Shown piece after piece: positions 35,365-44,380 of a stretch of DNA of 64,000 bases. Numbering within the stretch: position 1 is the stretch's first letter; each line of letters begins with the position of its first letter. Location: contig NZ_LDWR01000011.1 in NCBI RefSeq assembly GCF_001039005.1, forward strand, positions 310,001-374,000, given 5' to 3'. The notes beneath the pieces are model-generated. The model was not told where the DNA came from. It searched no databases and saw nothing but the letters and a program-made list of their open reading frames with translations. The DNA comes from Burkholderia cepacia (GTDB lineage: Bacteria; Pseudomonadota; Gammaproteobacteria; Burkholderiales; Burkholderiaceae). The translations under genes and the position numbers were made by a program.

Positions 35365-36590
35365 CGCCCGTCCTCCCGCTTGCCGGCCTGCCCGCCCGGC
35401 ACGAGCCGCGCGCGCCAGCCCCACAGCAGCGTGCCGATGCCGGCCGCCGAGCACGCGACGGCCCAGCCGGCCGGCGTATCGGCGTCGATGCCCCATGCGC
35501 CGAACGCAAGACCCGCGCCGTCGTCCTGCGCGAAGCGCCACGCATAACCGAGCTCGGCCGCGCAGACGATCGCGACGCCCCAGAACACGCACGCGCCGAC
35601 GCCGCACAGCATGCGCCACCGCTCGGCCGCCGACGCGTCGCGCCGCATTGCATGCGCGAGCACTTGCGCGATGCCCGCGATCCCGCCCGGCGCGGCCACG
35701 ACGATCACGACGAACAGCACACCGAGATACAGTGCCCACGCGCGCGACACGCCCGCGACGACGACGCTCAACGCGGTCAGCACGGCGGCGCCGGCCGCCG
35801 GCCCGAAGAACGCGCCGGTGCCGCCGATCACCGCGGCGATCAGCACGGTCGCCGAGCGCGCCATCGACACACTGTCGGGCGTCGCGATCTCGACGTCGAT
35901 CAGTGTCAGCGTGCCGGCGATACCCGCGAAAAACGACGCGCAGGTGACCATCGCGAGCCGCACGCGGCGCGGATCGGTGCCGAGCGCGGCAACCCGCACG
36001 GGGTTGTCGCGCACCGCGTTCGCGAGCCGCGCGAGCGGCGTGCGCGTTAACGCGTGCATGGCCCACGCCGACGCGACGCACCACGCTGCGATCACCGCAT
36101 ACGCGTGCGCCGGCGCACCGAAATGCCAGTTGCCCCACGGCGTGCCGCTCGCGCGGTCGATCGGCACGCCGCCGATGCCGCCGAACCACGCGGGCACGCT
36201 CCACGCGGCGGCCGCGACGCATTCGCCGAGCCCGAGCGTGATCATCGCGAACGCGGTGCCGGAACGGCGCGTCGCGAGCAGCCCGGCGACGAATCCGCAG
36301 CCCGCCCCGGCCGCGCCGCCGACGAGCGGCAACAGCGGCAGCGGGCCGCCGAAGCGGTTGAACCAGTGCGCGGCCGCGAAGGCGCCGAGGCCCGCGAATG
36401 CCGCATGGCCGAACGACAGCAGCCCGGTCGTGCCGAGCTGCAGGTTGTACGACAGCGCGAGCACGACGAGCGCGGCCGTCTGCGCGAGATAACCGAGCAC
36501 CGCGCCATGCGGCCACAGCCATGCGGGCAGCGCGACGCACGCGGAAAACAGCGACCAGCGCGCGAGGCCGGCGAGCGTGCGGCTACGCAT
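35361..36590 (-). CDS. livM: LivM-like ABC permease with C-terminal extension
   Basis: A 409-residue membrane permease. The LivM core (about residues 10-310) includes LSYNLQLGTTGLLSFGHAAF and TRTPLARLANAVRDNP and ends near LFVVIVVAAPGGIAGIAQVL. About 95 residues follow that are not part of the usual LivM fold, with two more hydrophobic segments (CGVGACVFWGVAIVCAAELG and WAVACSAAGIGTLLWGW). The start at 36590 overlaps livH by eight bases. The predicted function is transport with LivHGF. Confidence 0.87.
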   Translation of the reverse strand: MRSRTLAGLARWSLFSACVALPAWLWPHGAVLGYLAQTAALVVLALSYNLQLGTTGLLSFGHAAFAGLGAFAAAHWFNRFGGPLPLLPLVGGAAGAGCGFVAGLLATRRSGTAFAMITLGLGECVAAAAWSVPAWFGGIGGVPIDRASGTPWGNWHFGAPAHAYAVIAAWCVASAWAMHALTRTPLARLANAVRDNPVRVAALGTDPRRVRLAMVTCASFFAGIAGTLTLIDVEIATPDSVSMARSATVLIAAVIGGTGAFFGPAAGAAVLTALSVVVAGVSRAWALYLGVLFVVIVVAAPGGIAGIAQVLAHAMRRDASAAERWRMLCGVGACVFWGVAIVCAAELGYAWRFAQDDGAGLAFGAWGIDADTPAGWAVACSAAGIGTLLWGWRARLVPGGQAGKREDGR

Positions 36591-37518
36591 CGGCACGCTC
36601 GCCGAACAGCCCGCGCGGCCGCGCGACCAGCACCGCGACCAGCAGCAGGTACGGCACGAGAGGTGCAAGCTGCGCGATCGACACCGCGGCTACGCTGTCG
36701 GGCAGCACGATGCCGGCCCATAACGCGAGGTCGCGCAGCGACGTGTCGCTCGCGGCCGCGAAGGTCTGTGCGAAACCGACCGCGAGCGACGCGGCAAACG
36801 CGCCGCCGAGCGAGCCGAGCCCGCCGATCACGACGACCGCGAACACGACCGACCCGACGGTCTCGGCCAGCGCGGGTTCGATCACCGCCAGCGGCGCGCC
36901 GATCACGCCGGCCAGCGCCGCGAGCGCGGTGCCCGCGCCGAACAGGCCCGTCATCACGCGCGGCACGTTGTAGCCGAGCGCTTCGACGGCCGCGCGGTGC
37001 GTGAGCGCGGCGCGCACCACGAGCCCGACGCGCGACACGCGCAGCAGCGCGCCGAGCGCGACCAGCATCGCCGTGGACATCCCCATCATGAACAGACGGT
37101 AACGCGGCAGCGCGAGACCGAACACGGTCACGGGCGCACCGTCGAACAGCGGCGGTACGGGTGCCGGCAGCGGCGCGAGGCCCCACAGGAGTTTCGCGCC
37201 CTCGCCGATCAGGTAGGCGAGGCCGAAGGTCAGCAGCAGCTCGCTCGTATGGCCACGTGCCTGCACGCGGCGCAGCAGCCAGCGTTCGCAGCCGGCGCCG
37301 AGCAACCCGACCGCGAGCGGCGCGAGCACGAGCGCGGGCCAGAAACCCGCGCGCAACGCGATGCTGTAGCCGACATACGCGCCGAGCATGTAGAAGCTCG
37401 CATGCGCGAAGTTGAGCACGCCCTGCACGCTGAAGATCAGCGTGAGGCCGGCCGACAGCATGAACAGCAGCAAGCCGTAGCTGAGGCCGTTGAAGGCCTG
37501 GAGCGCAAACGCGTGCAC
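36583..37518 (-). CDS. livH: LivH-like ABC permease
   Basis: A 311-residue membrane permease of the branched-chain amino acid uptake family. LTLIFSVQGVLNFAHASFY near residue 25 is the LivH hallmark, followed by about eight hydrophobic segments. The start is a GTG at 37518, nine bases after the thioesterase stop and with a weak ribosome site, so translational coupling is likely. No LivK binding-protein gene lies in this operon. Confidence 0.88.
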   Translation of the reverse strand: MHAFALQAFNGLSYGLLLFMLSAGLTLIFSVQGVLNFAHASFYMLGAYVGYSIALRAGFWPALVLAPLAVGLLGAGCERWLLRRVQARGHTSELLLTFGLAYLIGEGAKLLWGLAPLPAPVPPLFDGAPVTVFGLALPRYRLFMMGMSTAMLVALGALLRVSRVGLVVRAALTHRAAVEALGYNVPRVMTGLFGAGTALAALAGVIGAPLAVIEPALAETVGSVVFAVVVIGGLGSLGGAFAASLAVGFAQTFAAASDTSLRDLALWAGIVLPDSVAAVSIAQLAPLVPYLLLVAVLVARPRGLFGERADA

Positions 37519-37527
37519 CGCGAACCG

Positions 37528-37965
37528 TCAGGCCGCGAGCGGATCGAGCGCGGCACGCAGCGCGTCGGGCAGCGGCACCGGGCGGCGCGTGCCGCGATCG
37601 ACGTACACGTGCACGAAATGCCCCTGCGCGGCGGGCGCGGCGTCGCCTTGCGCGAACAACCCGACCTCGTAGCGCACGCTCGACGTGCCGAGCTTGACGA
37701 CGCGCAGCCCCGCGTCGACCGACTGCGGAAACACGAGCGGCGCGAAGTAGTTGCACTGCGTCTCGACCACCAGCCCGATCGTCTGTCCGTGCTCGACGTC
37801 GAGCACGCCCGCGCGGATCAGGTACGCGTTCACGACGGTGTCGAAGTAGCTGTAGTAGACGACGTTGTTCACATGCCCGTAGACGTCGTTGTCCATCCAG
37901 CGGGTCGTGATCGGCAGGAAGTGGCGGTAGGCGTCGCGCGGACGCGGCTGCGGCTTGTCGGACAT
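37528..37965 (-). CDS. Hotdog-fold acyl-CoA thioesterase (YbgC/FadM-like)
   Basis: A 145-residue 4HBT protein. The catalytic region TTRWMDNDVYGHVNNVVYYS contains the Asp and the HVNN turn typical of this thioesterase group. Members hydrolyse short to medium acyl-CoAs or aryl-CoAs in the cytoplasm. It lies immediately upstream of livH on the same strand, so it may act on a product of the transported compound. The NUDIX gene lies 139 bases upstream. Confidence 0.88.
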   Translation of the reverse strand: MSDKPQPRPRDAYRHFLPITTRWMDNDVYGHVNNVVYYSYFDTVVNAYLIRAGVLDVEHGQTIGLVVETQCNYFAPLVFPQSVDAGLRVVKLGTSSVRYEVGLFAQGDAAPAAQGHFVHVYVDRGTRRPVPLPDALRAALDPLAA

Positions 37966-38104
37966 GGCGATGGTGGTCAGGACGATGGGAGCGATGCGGA
38001 CGAAGCGCCGCGGCCATACAGCGCGGCGCGCCGGCAGGAAGCGAAGCGCCGCGTCGCGATCGCGCGCGGCACGGCGGATGAAACGCTGCGCACGGGCCGG
38101 CCCG

Positions 38105-38641
38105 TCACTGCCCCGGCCGGTCGACGAACTCGAAATCGAGGCCGCGCGCGCGCATCCAGTCGGCGAGCGCGACGCCGGTGCCGGCGCGCCACGGGCGCAG
38201 CAGCGGCGGATCGACGAGCTTGTATTCGAGCAGTTCCGGCGACAGCGCGACGGTGCCCGACGCGCGCACGTGGTACGCGATGATCAGTTCGTTCTTGCGG
38301 ATGAATTCGTAGACGCCGACGAGCGACACGTGCTCGGCCTTCAGCGCCGTTTCCTCGAACACCTCGCGTGCGATGCCGTCCTCGGGCGTTTCGCCGTTCT
38401 CGAGGAAGCCGGTAATCAGCGCGAACATCCCTTCGGGCCAGGCCGCATTGCGTGCGAGCAGGATCTTGCCGTCGAGTTCGACGATCGCCGCAACGACGGG
38501 CAGCGGGTTGTTCCAGTGCACGTAGCCGCAGGTGTCGTCGGGGCAGGCCTGGCGAACGCGGCCGCCTTCATGGTCGGGATCGGCGCGCTCGGTCAGCGGG
38601 CTTGCGCAGCGTGGACAAAAACGGTAGTCGGCGGTGGTCAT
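38105..38641 (-). CDS. NUDIX hydrolase with N-terminal zinc ribbon
   Basis: A 178-residue protein. A Cys-rich N-terminus (FCPRCASPL then QACPDDTCGY) forms a probable zinc ribbon. The NUDIX box GFLENGETPEDGIAREVFEE, followed by T, is intact, so it should hydrolyse a nucleoside diphosphate derivative. NudC-type enzymes share this layout but are longer. The ATG at 38641 has no clear ribosome site and is preceded at 14 bases by a perfect 15-bp hairpin. A TAGAAT -10 lies at 38717-38712. Confidence 0.9.
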   Translation of the reverse strand: MTTADYRFCPRCASPLTERADPDHEGGRVRQACPDDTCGYVHWNNPLPVVAAIVELDGKILLARNAAWPEGMFALITGFLENGETPEDGIAREVFEETALKAEHVSLVGVYEFIRKNELIIAYHVRASGTVALSPELLEYKLVDPPLLRPWRAGTGVALADWMRARGLDFEFVDRPGQ

Positions 38642-38654
38642 CGATGGAGACAGG

Positions 38655-38690
38655 GCGAACGGGGCCGCCTGCAGTGGCGGCCCCGTTCGC
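38655..38690 (-). promoter_or_regulatory. Perfect 15-bp hairpin in the NUDIX gene leader
   Basis: Bases 38655-38669 are the exact reverse complement of 38676-38690, with loop TGCAGT. It lies between the putative -10 (38717-38712) and the ATG (38641), and so would be in the mRNA leader next to the start. Translation control or transcript protection are both possible. Confidence 0.6.
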
Positions 38691-38711
38691 GCTCGGCGCG
38701 GGAAAGTCTCG

Positions 38712-38717
38712 ATTCTA
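38712..38717 (-). promoter_or_regulatory. -10 element of the NUDIX-thioesterase-liv promoter
   Basis: The minus strand reads TAGAAT, 71 bases upstream of the NUDIX ATG. A -35 hexamer is not convincing, so the call rests on one element. Confidence 0.4.
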
Positions 38718-38773
38718 GCGAGTTTGCGCCGCGCCGAGGCTTTCAGCGATGACAGGATGGGCCGGCGGGAACG

Positions 38774-38799
38774 ACACGGGCGACGCGATTCGCCCGTGT
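38774..38799 (-). terminator. Hairpin downstream of tpsA
   Basis: ACACGGGCGA and TCGCCCGTGT form a perfect 10-bp stem with a 6-base loop, about 160 bases downstream of the tpsA stop on the minus strand. It has no long T-run and could be a terminator or an RNA end protector. Confidence 0.4.
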
Positions 38800-38961
38800 T
38801 CGCCCCGGCCGGGCGACGCGCCGATGCGCATGCGAACGCACATGCCCGACGCGCCGCGCCCTCCTTTCGGCATGCGGCGGCCTGACGTCCCGCTCAGGCC
38901 GTCGCGGGCGTCCGAATCGCCGGCGGGCCGGTCAGACCGTAGCCGGCACGGACGGCACCGG

Positions 38962-41900
38962 TCAGTCGCGGATGCTGCCGTAGTTGATACCGGCGAGCGG
39001 CATCCCGGCGTTGTTGCCGGTCGTGCTGCTGCCCGTCACGTTGCCGAAGTTCAGGCCCACGAGCGCGCCGGACTGCTGCGCGTACCCCGGCGTCAGCGCG
39101 ACGCGGGTTTTCGTCGTCGAACTGTCGATCCAGCCGAAATTCCCCCCGGCCAGACCACCGAGCCGCGCGTAGTAGCCGCCGGAAACCGTGCCGGCCGACG
39201 ACGACGACGATGCGATCGCCCCGCTGTTGAAACCGACCAGGCCGCCGACCGAGCTGTAGTGGCCGCCGGTTGCCGAACCGGTCGCGCTGGACGCCTCGAC
39301 CGACGCGCCCATGTAGTTCTCGCCGATCAGGCCGCCGACATAACCGGACGAGCCGGCTGCGGCGTCGCCGGATGCACTCGACCCGGCCACGCGGCCGGCG
39401 TTGAAGCCGATCAGGCCGCCCGCCTTGCCCGCGCCCACCACGGTGACCGCACCCTTCGCGTCGGACTTGAGCACCGAACCCGTGTTGCGGCCGACCAGCC
39501 CGCCGGCGATGCTGTCGAATGCGGTCCAGACCTCGCCCGCTGCCGACGACTCGTCGATGACGCCGCTGTTGGTCGCCACGAGGCCACCGGCGACGCTCGA
39601 GATATCGCCCGCCACCCAACCCGTCGTATCGGATGCCCGCACGGTGCCCGCATTGACGCCGACGAGCCCACCGGCCTGTCCGCTCATGCCTGCCACCACG
39701 GTGCCGCGCGCCGACGATGCGCGAATCGCGCCGTCGTTCACGCCGACGAGGCCGCCCGCCGTTGCGTAGTCGCGTACGGAGACGTCGCCGCTCGCGGACG
39801 ACGCGAGCACTTCGCCGGTCGCCGCATTGCGGCCGACCAGCCCGCCCGCGATACCCTTCGCGCCCGCCGCGACGTAACCGTTCGCGCTCGACGCATCGAT
39901 CTTGCCGGCGTTATGGCCGACCAGCCCGCCGGCCACGCCGGCAGTGTCGGCTTCCACAGCGGCGCTGGACGTCGATTCGCGGACGCTCGCGAAGTTGGCG
40001 CCCACGAGGCCGCCGACGTTCGACGCACCGGCCATCACCCGGCCGGCGGCCGTCGATGCATTGACGACGCCACGGTTTTCGCCGACCAGACCGCCCACGC
40101 GAGCACTGTCGCTCGCCGCCACGATGCCCTTGAACCCGGACGCATCCACCCGGCCCGCGTTGTGGCCGACCAGACCGCCCACCGATGCGTTGCGTGCGGC
40201 CCGCACATCCGCGGCGGCCGTCGATGCGTTGATCGCACCGCCGTTGTTGGCGCCGGCGAGGCCGCCGACGCGGGCGCCGGTGCCGAGCGCCGTCACGGTG
40301 CCGGTGACCGTCGACGCATCGACCCTCCCGCGGTTGTCTCCGACCAGCCCGCCTGCGCTGCCGCTCGACGAACTGACGACCTGGACGTCGGCGCGGCTGT
40401 TGCGGATCACCGCGTCGTCGAGCGAGACGAACGCGATGTTTTCACCGGCCAGGCCGCCGACGTTCAGCGCATCCCTGCCGCCGTCGACGCGCCCCGCCAC
40501 GGATGCGCGCTCGATCGCGCCACCAAAGTTGCTGCCGACGAGGCCGCCGACGATCGTGCGCCCGTCGCCGCTTACGGCGACGTTGGTCGCCTTCACGTCC
40601 GAGATCGTGCCCATGTTGTAGCCGGCCAGCGTGCCGACGCTGACGGGCGACCAATAGGACGGCACGACCGCGCGCGTCGACACCTTGTCCAGCCCGAGGT
40701 TGGCGATGCGGCCCGCGTTGAACGCGAACAGGCCGACGGCGTTACCGCCCTGATTGGAGATCGACAGATCGCCGATGGTATTGCCAAGGCCGTCGAACAC
40801 GCCGTCGAACGCGCCGTTCGCGCCGATGCTCCGGAACGCCGCGCCCTGGCCGTCGATCGCGTTGCCGAGCACGTAGCGGCCTCTCAGGTTGCGGTCGACA
40901 TTGCGCAGGCCCGCGACGTCGTGGATCACCTGATACGCGTCACCGTTCGACGAGAACGACGCATCGCGGCCCGACAGCGTTGCCGACGCGTTGTCCTGCG
41001 TGAACCGGTGACCCTTCGTCGAATTCAGTTCCAGTCGTGCCTGCTCGCCCGTCAGCGCAAGCTTGTCGTCCACGCGGATCTCGCCTGCCGAATTCGCCGA
41101 CACGCCCGCTTTTGCACCGCTCGCCGTCAACGACTGCTTCAGCGCGACGTCGCCCTTTTGCGACGTGAGCGTCAAGACATGATCGCCCGTCCAGTTCACA
41201 GCGCCGTTTACCGACAGATCGCCTGCCGTGTTCGTCAACGCGACGTTCGTCGTGTTCAACGCACGCGACAGCGTCGTCGCACCGATCGCCGCGTCCGCAC
41301 TATTGGCGTTCGTCTCCGTCCTATCGACCGTCGAAATGTGCTGCGTGCCGTCCGCATGCCCCACGTTCGCATTCGCCGATTCGATCGTCCACGTACCCGT
41401 GCGGCCCGACGCACTGCGCGTATCGACTTGCGCATCGCTCGACACATGAACCTGCTCGCCGCGCGTCGTCACCGCGCCGCCTGCCGCGTTCAGCTTCCCG
41501 CCGTTGTGCGCCTGCGCATCGATCGCGCCACCCTCCACCTGCAGGTTCAGCAAACCGTTGCCGTCGAAGTTCACGTTGAACGCGTTACCCGCGCTCAGCG
41601 CCACGCTGCCGGCCTGCGCACGGATCACGCCCGTGTTCGACACCCGTGCGCCCAGCAGTGCCACGCTGCCGCCTTCGGCCGCCGTGATCTTCCCCGCGTT
41701 CTCCACCGACTGGCCCGATGCACCCGCAAACCGGTAGTTGCCTGCGAGGAAATCCTTGTCCGACACGTCCTTCGTCGATGCGACCAGCGCACCCACGTTC
41801 ACCTGCGCGCCCGCGCCGAACACCACGCCGTTCGGGTTCACCAGGAACACCTTGCCGTTCGCGTCGATCTGGCCGTGGATCTGGCTGCCGTTCGTGCCGA

Positions 41901-42240
41901 TCACCCGGTTCAGCGCGATCGACTGGCTCGTCGGCTGCTGGAACGACACGCGCTCCCCGCCCGCCACGCTGAAGTCCTGCCAGTTCGTGATCAGCTTGTC
42001 CGTGTGCTGGTTGATCGACATCGTCTTGCCGTCCACCGACGTCGCGATGTCGGCTTGCCCCGACGCCACCGCACCGCCCGTCGGCAACGCGTATGCGCTC
42101 GTTGCCGCCAGACTCAGCAGCGACACCCCCGCCGCCAGCAGGCGCTTGCCGCCCCTCTTGCCGCGACGGCACGCGGTTTCGCTCACCGCGCACCAGCCGC
42201 CCTGTGCTTCGTTCCATACCAGTGAATAGGCCTTATTCAT
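38962..42240 (-). CDS. Two-partner secretion adhesin, filamentous-haemagglutinin type with GLUG repeats
   Basis: A 1092-residue TpsA protein. An extended signal region (MNKAYSLVWNEAQGGWCAVS, cleavage near residue 51) is followed by the TPS secretion domain, whose NPNG motif is at residues 135-138 (VFLVNPNGVVFGAGAQ). A haemagglutinin repeat region comes next, then about 20 GLUG repeats (VGGLVGxN pattern) from about residue 497 to the end. It is short for the family, has no pretoxin or toxin module, and stops within the last repeat-like unit (AGINYGSIRD). The tpsB transporter gene lies 62 bases upstream on the same strand. A surface adhesion or biofilm role is inferred. Confidence 0.9.
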   Translation of the reverse strand: MNKAYSLVWNEAQGGWCAVSETACRRGKRGGKRLLAAGVSLLSLAATSAYALPTGGAVASGQADIATSVDGKTMSINQHTDKLITNWQDFSVAGGERVSFQQPTSQSIALNRVIGTNGSQIHGQIDANGKVFLVNPNGVVFGAGAQVNVGALVASTKDVSDKDFLAGNYRFAGASGQSVENAGKITAAEGGSVALLGARVSNTGVIRAQAGSVALSAGNAFNVNFDGNGLLNLQVEGGAIDAQAHNGGKLNAAGGAVTTRGEQVHVSSDAQVDTRSASGRTGTWTIESANANVGHADGTQHISTVDRTETNANSADAAIGATTLSRALNTTNVALTNTAGDLSVNGAVNWTGDHVLTLTSQKGDVALKQSLTASGAKAGVSANSAGEIRVDDKLALTGEQARLELNSTKGHRFTQDNASATLSGRDASFSSNGDAYQVIHDVAGLRNVDRNLRGRYVLGNAIDGQGAAFRSIGANGAFDGVFDGLGNTIGDLSISNQGGNAVGLFAFNAGRIANLGLDKVSTRAVVPSYWSPVSVGTLAGYNMGTISDVKATNVAVSGDGRTIVGGLVGSNFGGAIERASVAGRVDGGRDALNVGGLAGENIAFVSLDDAVIRNSRADVQVVSSSSGSAGGLVGDNRGRVDASTVTGTVTALGTGARVGGLAGANNGGAINASTAAADVRAARNASVGGLVGHNAGRVDASGFKGIVAASDSARVGGLVGENRGVVNASTAAGRVMAGASNVGGLVGANFASVRESTSSAAVEADTAGVAGGLVGHNAGKIDASSANGYVAAGAKGIAGGLVGRNAATGEVLASSASGDVSVRDYATAGGLVGVNDGAIRASSARGTVVAGMSGQAGGLVGVNAGTVRASDTTGWVAGDISSVAGGLVATNSGVIDESSAAGEVWTAFDSIAGGLVGRNTGSVLKSDAKGAVTVVGAGKAGGLIGFNAGRVAGSSASGDAAAGSSGYVGGLIGENYMGASVEASSATGSATGGHYSSVGGLVGFNSGAIASSSSSAGTVSGGYYARLGGLAGGNFGWIDSSTTKTRVALTPGYAQQSGALVGLNFGNVTGSSTTGNNAGMPLAGINYGSIRD
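38965..40750 (-). repeat. GLUG repeat region of tpsA
   Basis: About 20 imperfect units of 23-35 codons encode the pattern GGLVGxNxGxxxxSxxxG. The amino-acid pattern repeats with little exact DNA identity, so the array is old and diverged rather than a recent expansion. Confidence 0.75.
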
Positions 42241-42302
42241 TTGGAATCCTCTTTAATTGCTTTATGAATGCTCGCGGGAAACGAGCAACCGATCATGCAC
42301 GC

Positions 42303-44090
42303 TCAGAAATACTGGGCGGCCTGAACCCATACGCTCGGCGAGCGAGCTGGCGAATCGCTCCCCCTGCCGAGCGGCAATGCGGCCGTCAGCGTGACTTGCC
42401 GCTTCGCGCCATACCAGCTCGCGCCGACACCCGCCGCCTGCATGTGCTGCATATTCCGTTCGCGCTTCCACGGATGCCGGTTGATCTGTATGCGGCCCGC
42501 GTCGACAAACGTGCTGACCTGCCATGCAGGCGCGACGAGATAACGCAGTTCGGCGCTGGCCTGCCAGCCCTGATCGCCGCTGCCTTCGCCCAGCGCATAC
42601 GCGCGCACGCCATATGGGCCGCCCAGACTGAATTTCTCGGACGAATCGAGATTGCGCGACGCGAGCTGCGCGCCGATTTGCGCATACACCTGGAACCGGC
42701 CGCCCAACGCCTGAATCCGCTGCACGCTCAGGTTCAGCTTCGTGAAGCTGCCGATCGCCTTCGTCAGTTCGTTCGCCGCGAACACGTCGCTGCTGCGCAA
42801 CCGCCCCACGCCGAACATCACCGAGAAGCCGTTGCGGCCACCGCCCAGCCAGCCGTCCTGGCTGTTGCCGCTGAGCCCGACGGTCCACAGGCCGACGTTC
42901 TTGTCATTGCGGAGCTCGAACGCACCGTATTCGTCGCGGAAGTTCTTGTTTTCGTATTGCACCTGCGCGGTGAGGTTGAGATCGCGCGCACGCACAAGCG
43001 GCTGTACGACATAAGCGGTCTGCACGCTGGCGCGCCCGCTCATATCGAGATCGGAGAAACTTCCGGCGACTCGGTAACGCAGCGCTGAATACGCGACGCC
43101 GACCCGCGTGGACGCCGGCCCGACCGGCACCTGATACGCGGCGCGGTAATAGCGCTGCCGTTCGTCGCTGACAAGCCCGCGCAGGCTCAGCCGATCGCCG
43201 AGCCGCAACGGCGCATTGACGTCGACGCTGCCGCCGACGCGGTAGCGCCCCGTCGATACCACGCCGAAGTTGTCGAATTCGAGCGACCCTGACGCGGGCG
43301 CCGCGCGATCGGCCTCGACGACGAGATCGGTCGTACCGGGCGCTTCGCCCGGGCGCAGCGTGCCGCGCGCGCCGACGCCCGCCAGATCGTCGAGCAGCAG
43401 CAGGCTGCGCTCGAGACTGGAGCCGCGCACGACATCGCCCGAATGCAATGTGGAAAGTGGCTGCCGCAGCACGGCGTCGAATACGCGGGAATGGTTCTGG
43501 ATCTCGATCTTGCCGTAGCGCCCTTCGGCGACTTCGATGCGCACGACACCGTCCTCGATGTCCTGCTTCGGCAAATAGGCGCGCGCAAGCACGTAACCGC
43601 GCTCGCGATAGTAGGCGGTGATCCGCTCGGCCGCGCGCTGCAGGTCGGCGAACCCGAGCGTGTCGCCGGCGAGCCCGGCGACGAGCGCCTGCAGCGTTGC
43701 GCTGTCGAATACGGTGTTGCCGCCGACCTCGAACGCGCGCACTACGATGCGCGGCCCGGCTTCCGGGGGCGGCTGCGCGGCGCTGTCGGACGGGACGATC
43801 TCGAGATCGGGGGCGGCTTCCGGCGGCAGGGCCGGCCGCGACGTTTCGACGTCGCGCATCGTCGTGCCGGCGTTCGGCGCTTGTGCGTGCGCTTGCCCAG
43901 GCAGGCTTGCGGCGCCCGCACTCCACAACAGCGACAGGCACAGCATGCTGCCGACGCCTCTACGCGCGCGCGGAGCGCCACTGTTGTCGACAGCCACGGT
44001 CGACGAACCGACTGCGCGAGAGCCCGCGATGACGAAACTGCCGATGTCATTGCGGCAACGGACGACGATTCTTGTTTGATCTACCCACAT
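42303..44090 (-). CDS. TpsB/FhaC-type outer-membrane transporter
   Basis: A protein of about 595 residues that secretes the adjacent TpsA. After a signal-like region (LCLSLLWSAGAASLPGQAHA), POTRA segments are visible (RIVVRAFEVGGNTVFDSATL, YYRERGYVLARAYLPKQDIE), then a beta-barrel with the FhaC-family GGPYGVRAYALGEGSGDQGW motif. It ends in an aromatic residue (QAAQYF). The start is uncertain. An ATG at 44090 is used, but an ATG at 43946 with AGAGGC ahead and a TTG at 44138 are alternatives. Confidence 0.88.
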   Translation of the reverse strand: MWVDQTRIVVRCRNDIGSFVIAGSRAVGSSTVAVDNSGAPRARRGVGSMLCLSLLWSAGAASLPGQAHAQAPNAGTTMRDVETSRPALPPEAAPDLEIVPSDSAAQPPPEAGPRIVVRAFEVGGNTVFDSATLQALVAGLAGDTLGFADLQRAAERITAYYRERGYVLARAYLPKQDIEDGVVRIEVAEGRYGKIEIQNHSRVFDAVLRQPLSTLHSGDVVRGSSLERSLLLLDDLAGVGARGTLRPGEAPGTTDLVVEADRAAPASGSLEFDNFGVVSTGRYRVGGSVDVNAPLRLGDRLSLRGLVSDERQRYYRAAYQVPVGPASTRVGVAYSALRYRVAGSFSDLDMSGRASVQTAYVVQPLVRARDLNLTAQVQYENKNFRDEYGAFELRNDKNVGLWTVGLSGNSQDGWLGGGRNGFSVMFGVGRLRSSDVFAANELTKAIGSFTKLNLSVQRIQALGGRFQVYAQIGAQLASRNLDSSEKFSLGGPYGVRAYALGEGSGDQGWQASAELRYLVAPAWQVSTFVDAGRIQINRHPWKRERNMQHMQAAGVGASWYGAKRQVTLTAALPLGRGSDSPARSPSVWVQAAQYF

Positions 44091-44380
44091 ACGCCACAGC
44101 ATCCGAAATGCAACCGCCGGACACACTCCAGCGATCAATTTATTCGGCGGATGCTACAGACAGACATTCCGGATGTATGTAGATCAGGTACGAAATTTGG
44201 GCGGCACCTTTCGTTCAAATCGCGTCGCGTACGAAGTCATGCCGAATGAAATACAGTAATCCTATTCAATTACCCGGCCCCGCATCGACATCGACCATAA
44301 GGTCCTGCACCTTTCCGTCATAACCGGCGATGCAACGCTCGTCGACGCAACACGCGATCCGCCGGCGCCGACCATCAGGT

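Larger units (their letters stand above)
38642..38961. other. Gene-free gap between the NUDIX and TpsA genes
   Basis: These 320 bases hold no credible gene. They contain the NUDIX leader hairpin (38655-38690), its putative -10, and a second hairpin (38774-38799). The rest shows no further structure that I can name. Long open frames on the plus strand here are antisense shadows of tpsA. Confidence 0.6.

Noticed and set aside
38965-40750. Repeat array considered as CRISPR or tandem DNA repeat
   Set aside because: The units are in-frame protein repeats with diverged DNA and no uniform direct repeats or spacers.
38749-42225. An 1158-codon plus-strand frame opposite tpsA
   Set aside because: It is the complement of the repeat-rich adhesin; repeats keep the frame open and the product has no sensible domain.
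44091-44380. Possible horizontally acquired edge next to tpsB
   Set aside because: The gap is AT-richer, but I see no integrase, tRNA end or flanking repeat, so acquisition is not supported.
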